From Thozetella sp. PMI_491 (lineage: Eukaryota; Ascomycota; Sordariomycetes; Chaetosphaeriales; Chaetosphaeriaceae), in assembly GCA_021432635.1 (NCBI GenBank), contig MU270063.1, forward strand, positions 1 to 64,000: a DNA stretch of 64,000 bases. Direction: 5' to 3'. Shown here in pieces: positions 54,817 through 64,000 of this stretch. The position numbers and the translations under genes are program-made. The notes under the pieces are model-generated. The model was not told the origin of the DNA. It saw nothing but the letters and a program-made list of their open reading frames with translations, and made no database searches. Positions within the stretch are counted from its first letter, which is position 1. Every line of letters starts with the position of its first letter.

Positions 54817-55615
54817 GAGACTCATTGTGCGTCAATTTCCGAGAAGGAAAGGGGAGGGACCTGATCCCCCAGAGCTGTCTCGAATAAGGTGGCGGCCATG
54901 GAACACGGAGCGGGCTTACAAAAGTTTGTATGTATGATAATGTAGACCTGGGCTGTGCATAAACTCGGCGTATGGGTGTGTACATAGATACAACAATCAT
55001 CAACCACACAATCATCTATCACTACCTTCTCGAGGCCCATTCTACGACCGAGGTCCCTGTGTTGCTGGCGGATGCTGCGGTGTGCTGCGGGAGAAGCTGA
55101 AGCAGCACTGTCCGCCTTTCGGGCTCCCTTGACCTATGACGAAGTGTACTGCGCGGGTAGCAGAGTGTAAGTGTTTGTGCTTTATTGGACTAAAAATTAC
55201 CAATCAGATTCGTTCGACCCAAACTCCGATACCAGCTGATCTAAACGAGTGGCAGCCATATCCCCTGTGGCAGTGAGCCAAGCTAGCTATTCCTAAGCTA
55301 TGTGGTATAATAGTGGTAATGATAGACGTGACAGCTCCCGGCGTAACCCGAAATGCATGCTCCCCTGAATGCTCGCCCTGTTGGCGCCAGTGTGCTGGTA
55401 ATAAGATGCTCAAACCCAGCCGGTGCTCGTAGGCACATATTACTTTCGTCCGCAGACGCAAAATCAAAACCGATACTCCGTAACCCATGCACCTGACAAC
55501 TATGCATCTGTAACTGTCCGTTCGAGCCTCAAGTTAGGCTCCGCTTCTCTTTCATATGATCCACACCGCCTTTGTCTTAGGCCGAGTGGTTCTTGGCCGC
55601 ATCACCAGTCTCATC
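54817..55615. other. Convergent 3' region
   Basis: About 800 bp between the COX14-like gene (+) and a conserved unknown gene (-). No supported gene. Confidence 0.6.
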
Positions 55616-56825
55616 CTATGAGATGATGATGTGATTAAAGTGGCCAGGTACCTTCATCCGGCACTTCTCGCAATCGGCTCGGTACCCGATGCTGAATGAC
55701 CGCTTCATGCCGGGCTGGAGGGCCGTCCACGAGTTCACGGTGTGGCGGGACCGTGTGTGCCCCTTCTTCGGCGACGGTGTCGTCGCGCCCTCAACATCCA
55801 TGCTACCCTCGCCGCTTGGCGAACCGTCGCGCGGCAGCGGGTGTGCCTGACCGAGCTCGACGGCGGAGCTGGCCCGTGGTGGAAGGGAGTCGAGCAGAGG
55901 GTGCTGGTGGCCATGATGGTTTGGCGTGCCCATCTGCGACGACGAATCGAGCACCATGCGTGGGCTCTCGATGCTTTCCTCGCCCCCGCTCTCACTAATA
56001 GGCGAGGGTAGGCGTCGGTTCTGCACCATGCTCCAGTTCTCCATGACCGCCGCCGTTGCGGCCGGGCCGTCCAGAGAGCGTGGGATACTCTCATGGCCAA
56101 GTTGGTTCGGGTAGGCACACTGGCCCTCGTCATCGGGTGCGAAGCCCTCGGTCGCAGCTTCCTCGTGCGTCATCATCATGGGCGAGCTCGCCATGATGTT
56201 ACCGGCGGCGCCGCCCCAGTTGTTCCCGCGAACCTGCGCCGCGAAAGTGCAGTGGATGGGCGTGGGTATGCGGCCGGTGATGCTGGGCGCGATTGGATCT
56301 GGTTGCGATGAGCCGGCCTCAAGGAGTGTTGTATCCTGCAGTGGCGGCTCCGATGTGTCCATCATATCCATGTCACCGTCCATTTCCGAAACCATGACGG
56401 ACTGCATGACGGGCTGTGCCGGGAGGTGCTGATCGGAAACAGCCCCGGCTTCGGGCCATAGCTGCGGCTCGGGGTGGAAGTTCTTGGTGGTGTCCTCGGA
56501 ATCCGAGTCCCCAGGCGTCAGAGCATGCGGCGCAGGGGCTGCGCCGAAGGAGGGGTACGGCGAAGGGAACGTAGGGTTGTCAGACCACCGCTTCGACGGC
56601 GGCGATGTCCGCAGCGGAAGCGACTGGAGACGTTTCTAGCGACCCAAAAAAAGTTAGCCATCCGAAGGGCAGCTGTATTATGGTCTGGGGGTGGGAATGG
56701 GTGATGCGTACACTGCGGTGCTCGGTGAAGCCTAGGGTACCTCCCGAGACGACATCGGCATACTCGTCTTCGCGAATACGTTTACGGTTGGCCTCTGGCC
56801 ACTCGTGTTGTGCGAGCATGGTCAT
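55616..56825 (-). CDS. Conserved fungal protein of unknown function with C-terminal CxxC
   Basis: Two exons (56712-56825 and 55616-56635) encode 377 residues. Exon 1 begins MTMLAQHEWPEANRKRIREDEYADVVSGG; splicing gives FTEHRS|KRLQSLPLRTS, in phase 0. The middle is disordered, Pro/Ser-rich with acidic patches (DSDSED, EMDGDMDMMDTSE). The C-terminus is better ordered: HTVNSWTALQPGMKRSFSIG then YRADCEKCRMKVPGHFNHII, with a CxxC pair that could be half of a zinc site. A basic RKRIRED stretch near the N-terminus may be a nuclear signal. I do not recognise a named family; a nuclear regulatory or adaptor protein is a guess. A long CT-rich leader lies upstream on the minus strand. Confidence 0.75.
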
Positions 56826-59596
56826 GGTGGGATGCCTTGTGCGCTGAGAGCCCGGGCCACGGGCAATTGCTTCTTGGCCGCGCCGAGGGTGAGGCGGGTG
56901 CAGCAAGCAGCGCGGAGGATTCGCCGGCTTATGTAGCTGGCACGACGTACGTCTGCACGCAGTATGCGCCGGCCGGAAGTCACCGGTGCACCAGGGGTGG
57001 GGCGGGGTGCGAGCAATCAACGCTTCCGTCGAGGTCGTGCTGCGACAAGGCGAGGTATCGGCTTCTGGTCTCTGAAGGGTTGTGCAGTGGGGAAGAAGAG
57101 AAATCGCGACGGCGGAAGAGCAGGAAGGTTGGTGAGCTGATGCAGGGAGGCGGAGAGCTGGGGAGGCTGTTCGGCTGTGAGGCAAGCGGTCCGCTCTTAC
57201 CCGTTTGAGCAAGCGGAGTGAGCTAGGCAAAAGCTCCAGGCGACTTTTGCGGGTGGCAATTCGCGGGTCGGCCTTAACACGACACAAGGGGGGTCTGCGA
57301 CAAACGCAGAGGGGACAAAAACAAGACCTCGGCAGGCGAGGACTCGCAATTATCGAATTCCTGTCTGATTTTTCGAGGCGAGGGATGATGATGAAGCCTT
57401 CTAGGGCGTACAACCGAAGGGAGGGTTTGGAAAAGGGGGGAATAATGTTGAAAAAAAAAAATCGGGGGAGAGGTGCGGAAGTCCGGACAAGGTGGAAACT
57501 ATCGAGAGAGGTTGGCTGATGGGCAGGCGCATACGGGGTAGGCGCGCAAGGGGCTGAACTGCAAGGAAAACCAGGCGAGCTGGTGCAAGACACTAGAGAG
57601 CGGTGGAGAGAGTATTATATCTGCCGACAGGGGCACCGGGCACGAGGGAGAAAGAAAATATCAACAAAATAAATATAAATATCTCAAGAGAATGACATCA
57701 GGTCTATGCGATCGCGGGAGTAGGAAAGAGAAACACGAGGAGAGAAACAAGAGAGCCACGATACAAAAAAGTTTGGTGTTGTAGGTCTGTTTTTAGTGCC
57801 CCGCGACCGCGGTCAGCTTCGCGCTGGGCTCGACCGGGATGCTGGGGTCGCAGGGCCCGCGCGAGACGCTCCGTGCTGCTGCCTCTTGGCTCGCTCCCCC
57901 CCCTTGCGGCGGTGGAGGGCAGCGACCCCCCCATCTTTGGTCCATTCCGACCGCTGGCGGATCTCGGCTCGCTGGCAGCTACTGGATGGTGTGGATCAGT
58001 GCACCCGAGTGTCTGGGAAGCCGTTCGCCAGATGGCCACACCTTTGGGGGGGTTAGGGGAGGCATCGAGAGGGCGGTCGGTTTCAGAATTGCTTCAAACG
58101 CGGCCAGGGAGGCGCACATCGGCCCCGTCGAACCTCCCGACGGCGGCACCAGCGATAGTTGTTTTGACCTGTCAACTCGGGGTAACCAACATCTGGGCAC
58201 AGAGATGCGAGACCGAAGATTGACAGGTTGACCCGTCGAAGGGGTCATAGCCTCTTGAACGGCTCTCGCTGCTCGCTACTCGAGACCTCGACGCGATGCG
58301 GGAGCATCCCCATCCAAGTAAGTGGTCCATATAAGTCGCTGCAGGGTTAGGGTTCTTCGCGGCCTCCTCCCGCTGGTGAACCAGTCCGAGCTGCGTCGTC
58401 TGCCCGCGCGGTCTGTGCCACCCACTCGAGGGATAAGTTTGGCCCCAACCTGTGGCCCAAGTGTTAAGGTTCCCCGAAGATCTATACACTACACACGAGT
58501 TGGGTATCCGGATCTGTGACACGCCTGCATGCCTGCGGGCCAGCTTTTGGCTCATCAGAAAGCCTCTTCTCATCAAGCCCCGCCGCCACCACCACCCAGG
58601 CACCCCCAAAGCTGATACAGATCAGGAGTCTCAGCCCACGATCTGCTTGCCTCTCTGCGGCGTCGTCCTGTCTCTTGTCCTCTCTGCCACTCTCTCTATC
58701 CATTCTACGCCCAGCCTGGCCCAGCGGAAACAGCACTTTGCATTTCATGCCTGTTTAGGGTTGGCTAGCGATGTTACCCTCCCTTCCTTGCCACCTTCCC
58801 GTCTCCCGATTGGGCCGGTATACGTGAAGTAGTCCAGATCCATGGCCTATTTGGGTCTGCCCTATCGCGATGGAACCAGACCAGGGCACGGCCATATCCC
58901 CACGAGTGTGCCATCTGCCCACTACAAGAAGCGGTCAACGCTCCCACGGTTTTCCTGATAGATCAGCCTCACTGATGGTTAGATCGTCCTCGGCGGTGCC
59001 GCGAGGATGAACAGGAAACCAAACGTACCAGACAGGCCACGAACTCGGGCAAAGTTTGGAGCGTTGTTTCTGATGGACCTTGGTTTGCCTGTCGATTGCG
59101 AGTCTGGTTCATGAGGCTCTCTTGCTTTTTGCCTACGGGAGACACGGCAGGATGTGGTAATCGGCTCAGATGATCTGCGATCTACTGGTTCGCGCACGAG
59201 GGGATGTTCGTGCGTTTTGTCTGCAATGCACCGGCGATGAGGCAGAGATGTCCCTAAAAATGGACGAGACCATAACTTGACATGCTCAATCGAGACCGCT
59301 GGGTTTCCCGAATCGGCTTGTCCAAACCCCCCGCCGAGGCTCCCTCCCTGGAATCCGCACGCGCACGTACCAAGGGGGATCTTGGTAGACGTCCCGCGAA
59401 GGCACCCTAAACACGGGCTAGGCGACGCACCTGTACGACATCTCGGTACGCTCGTGAGGATGCCGCCCACCCAAGTTCCAATTATACACAGCGCCCGAGC
59501 ACGGCCGCGAGCCAAAGTGAGGGCCATGCCGGATAGGCAGTGCCGTAAATCTCTAGTTTGCTAGTATAGACGGTGTAACCAGGTTTCGAGGCAAGT

Positions 59597-59717
59597 CAGA
59601 TCGCCTTTACAGCAGATTGGCCTATGCTGCCGACTGGAATAGAAACCACGGGGAGCGAGATCGTCTTTACAGAGATTGGCGTGCTCAGCGGACAAGAATA
59701 GAAATCGCGGGGAGCCT
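59597..59717. repeat. Imperfect tandem duplication of about 60 bp
   Basis: Two adjacent copies (about 59597-59656 and 59657-59717) share the order AGATCG-C/T-CTTTACAG, AGATTGG, then a variable middle, then GGAATAGAAA or AGAATAGAAA and C-A/G-C-G/A-CGGGGAG. They differ by several substitutions and a small indel. No coding frame is evident. Confidence 0.65.
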
Positions 59718-61006
59718 CTTGCACAGACGCATGAAATATGGGCAAGAACTGTTTGGCCCAGGACATCGTCTCCGCGCACACTTGCTCGTCTCTGCCCACG
59801 TACTGCGCATGATGTTGTCGTGAAGATGCATGTGGGGGGAGAGGGGAGAGTTGCATCTGACGACCCTCTTCTGAGGCTGCGCCCGCAGAGACGTCGCAAC
59901 CCCTGGGCCGTATGACAATGGAGCTCGTCAAGTTTGTGCTAAGGACCCCGGGGCGGCCAGCCTCCTGGAACGGGACCGCTACTTGAGCCTATTCGAGCTG
60001 GCGGGGACTATTCGAACCGGGAAGCTGCGGACGCCCGTAGGATGGGCTCTTGACTGCTCCTTATCTATCTATGCCAAAGTAACGTCACCAAATTTAAGGT
60101 GTCGGGTACACACGAAGTAGGCCCAAGAACTGGACCGACTTGGCGCCGGCAGCCCGTCGGGTTTGCACCCAACCCATCCATGCACAGCATCAAAACAAGC
60201 TAGCTCGCCAGGGCTCGGCACCAGGGAGTGCGATGGCCGGCCCCAGCATGTGAAGGCCCCGTCTCCGTTCCCGTCCCCGTCCCCCATCGGGCATGCTGTG
60301 ATATTAAGGGCGGGCAGCCAGTTCTACCGCGCCTCCAACCATGGCGGCAGGCGATCGGGCGCTTGTCCCAGCGTCCGGGAGCCTGGCCAGCTTCCCCCGG
60401 GGCCGGGCGTCGATGCATCGGATCGGGCCGGGAAAGGCGGTGAAGGTTCTGCTTGGGGGAAGGGGCGAAGCTGCCCTCGATGCAGCCTCTGTTCCGCGGG
60501 TGGTCGATGCCGGTCAGGATGAACGGGCGCGAAGGCGGTGAAGATGGCCCGATGTCAAAAGGATGGATGCTGCGTCCTGCACGGGCAAAATGGTGGGTTC
60601 CGCTACGAATCGGACGGTGCCGTGGCAGCATGCGTCTGTCTACCCCTCGACCCCTCCATGACCCCTCCCCCACTTCAGGTCCCAGCGCACCAGTCAGTCA
60701 TCAGAATTGGAAATTTCTTGACTGGCGAGCTCTCCGCAAACCGGCTGGGTGCAGCAGAGTCCTCCTCGCTGTGGTCTCTCTGCCATTGCTCTCAAATGCG
60801 GCGTCCCAGGAGCACACATTCAACCTCCACTTGCACACACATCCTTTCTGGCCGATCCCTGTCGCCGGTAAGTGTAGCATTGAAGCAAATCTCCCCCCGA
60901 ACTCTAGTGAGCTCCTCCTTCCTGGCGCCCGAGTTTTTCTTAGCTTCCGCCGTCTAGGAACCCTGTCACCCCGCCATTGCGTCCCGCCTAATATATTGTT
61001 TGTTCG

Positions 61007-61013
61007 TGACTCA
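61007..61013 (+). promoter_or_regulatory. CPC1/GCN4-type site TGACTCA upstream of DAHP synthase
   Basis: A perfect TGACTCA heptamer lies about 375 bp before the DAHP synthase start codon, with an AT-rich ATATATT element about 15 bp before it. In fungi the bZIP factor CPC1 (Gcn4/CpcA) binds this motif to induce amino-acid biosynthesis genes on starvation, and aromatic-pathway genes are classical targets. The site is seen; binding is inferred. Confidence 0.6.
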
Positions 61014-61172
61014 CTTGGGCAACATTTCTTGCAACACCCAACCCTTCGCTACCTATTACCACCCGAAACACCTCTGAAGATCCGGTTAGGTCGTGTAACC
61101 GCAGACGTGGCTTCAATCATTCCGTTCTCCTCGGCTCGTTGGACAGCAGCTTACAGACGCTCCTCCCCGTAG

Positions 61173-62775
<1,603 letters not shown>

Positions 62776-63328
62776 AACCCCGCTTCTTTCACTTCCCGGC
62801 TGGACTGGTCGTATCAGCCGGGAACTCGCTGTTCGTGAATCTTGGCTCTGCATGCGATTGTTGCATTGGGCAAAAATATTCGGCATAGGGTAAAGGGAAC
62901 ATTTTCATTCTAGCCATACCCGAGGAATGGCGACCAAGGCCATGACAGCCGGGTGGATACAGCCACATACGCAAAAAGGAGGGAATAGGGGCAAAAAAAG
63001 CATGCCTTGTCGAATAGGGGTTTGGTAGCGTGTTCTTTTCGTTGTATTTGCAAGGATAATCGATCTTGCCCCCCAAAATCTCTCAGTATTAATAGACATT
63101 TGGTTTCATGGGACATTGGGTTTATTCTCTACAAGTGGGTGAAAACTTGTGGGTTGCTGTGGTAGAGCCGCCCTTGTAGGCCGTCAGCACGAAAGTCAGA
63201 GGCTTTGAACATCGTTCAAAGCGGACCGCGGTTGTCTCTTCACAGCCAGTGATCGTTCTATTGATGGATAAATGCACACTAGGCCCCAGTCATGCTCGGA
63301 ACATAGCAATGTTCGAGGTATATGACTC
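62776..63328. other. Convergent 3' region, DAHP synthase (+) / right-edge gene (-)
   Basis: About 550 bp without a supported gene; holds both 3' ends. Confidence 0.65.
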
Positions 63329-64000
63329 TCATCCCAAACCCCGGCCATCTTGTTCTCCTTCCGTCGGGCCGCTTAATGGACTATACAACCCCCTACCCCC
63401 AGTAAGCCCGCCAGACATGCCCGTCGTCCTCCGTGTCACTCCTGGAGACACGACGCCTTGCCTCGCCCTAGCTCCGATGGCAACGCCGGGAACCGACACT
63501 CCGAAAGGCAGCGCCTTGTCCCCTCGGGATTCAAGGAGCCTGCGGATGCCGGCCCAGCCGAGCAGCCCAGTGGTGCCGAGAATGAATCCCCACACAATGA
63601 TCTGGTCCTTGCGGCTGTCCCGCTGGAAGCACGACGTGAGCACGTCCTTCTCCTCGGCGTCCTTGCAGAACGGCAGGTTATAGCCCAGGCAGAACTTGCG
63701 GTTGCACTCTGCGCACGACGCACTGGTGGCGCGGCCCTCGAGAATCGAACGTGCTTTGGCGGCCGGCGTCCCTGTGGCCTCCGCCGGCAGGGGGGATGTG
63801 GAGGCGTCGCCGGGCGGGTTGTTCACGGGCGGGGCTGGCGGTGGTTGCTTGGTGAGCTCAATGATGGTGCTGTTACTGAAGCAGGTGCACTTGCAGAAGG
63901 TTGGCGCCGCTGTGGGAGAGGCTAGTCAGCAATCATGCCGCCTCGGGCAGTGGACGGGGGGGCTGGGGCAGGAGCTGCGTACCTCCGGCGACGAGCGACG
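63329..64000 (-). CDS. Secreted/ER single-span membrane protein, N-terminus beyond the window
   Basis: Partial at its 5' end. Exons 63983-64000 (incomplete) and 63329-63909, joined over a GT-AG intron of 73 bp, give about 199 C-terminal residues. The visible start SLVAG|AAPTFCKCTCFSNSTII looks like the end of a signal peptide followed by a lumenal Cys-rich head. A second Cys block is SCAECNRKFCLGYNLPFCKD, then CFQRDSRKDQIIVWGFILG leads into one membrane helix (WGFILGTTGLLGWAGI). The Gly/Arg/Pro-rich tail (RGLYSPLSGPTEGEQ) should be cytosolic. I know this as a conserved fungal membrane protein without assigned function. Type I single-pass topology in the secretory pathway is inferred. Confidence 0.75.

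Noticed and set aside
58979-59527. 182-codon minus frame in the 57-61 kb gap
   Set aside because: No recognisable content, no leader or promoter signals, composition consistent with chance.
60453-61172. 239-codon plus frame before DAHP synthase
   Set aside because: It runs through the putative promoter and CT-rich leader of DAHP synthase and has no recognisable motif.

Overview
The window is a gene-rich stretch of nuclear DNA from a filamentous ascomycete (Pezizomycotina, most likely Sordariomycetes). The evidence is short introns (about 50-140 bp) with GTxxGT donors and CTAAC/CTGAC branch sites, G+C-rich third codon positions, a Zn2Cys6 transcription factor, an HsbA-type surface protein, a 26-residue Neurospora-type copper metallothionein, and fungal-only families such as PXB/DUF3818. 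I see no rRNA, tRNA, CRISPR array or intact mobile element. Exon boundaries were worked out by hand from splice signals, reading phase and family conservation; no search or transcript data were available.

Layout. 1-5.8 kb is gene-poor, with only a possible decayed gene remnant near 3.6-3.96 kb. 5.8-28.7 kb is an accessory-looking segment: a Zn2Cys6 regulator (-), an O-methyltransferase (-), an isocitrate-lyase/PEP-mutase family enzyme (+), a small unknown gene (+), a flavin monooxygenase (-), an unknown protein (+), an HsbA-like secreted protein (-), a 3-ketoacyl-CoA thiolase (-), a PXB-DUF3818 protein (-), a secreted multicopper oxidase (+) and a GPI-anchored Ser/Thr-rich protein (+). 29.4-36.4 kb carries a coiled-coil protein (+), a tiny metallothionein gene (-) split by an intron, a doubtful small ORF (+) and a GNAT acetyltransferase (+). 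36.7-43.2 kb holds two large same-strand genes: a dynamin-like GTPase and a vWA-Vwaint-Vint (Hint-domain) protein. 43.2-47.7 kb is mostly non-coding, with a 33-residue Cys-rich mini-protein at 46.15 kb. 47.7-64 kb is housekeeping: ribosomal protein eL13 (+), a SmgGDS-like armadillo protein (-), mitochondrial ribosomal protein mL50 (-) diverging from a COX14-like assembly protein (+), a conserved unknown protein (-), a DAHP synthase (+) with an upstream CPC1/GCN4 site, and an edge-truncated secreted/membrane protein (-).

How the genes may work together. The regulator, O-methyltransferase and flavin monooxygenase in 5.8-15.4 kb look like a tailoring set without a backbone synthase; co-function is only an inference. 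The vWA-Hint protein and the large GTPase are tandem neighbours and the most unusual pair. The mL50/COX14-like pair shares a divergent promoter and both products are mitochondrial. A window-wide oddity is splicing: four of about 36 inferred introns have GC-AG ends, and three others are multiples of three without in-frame stops, including the metallothionein intron.
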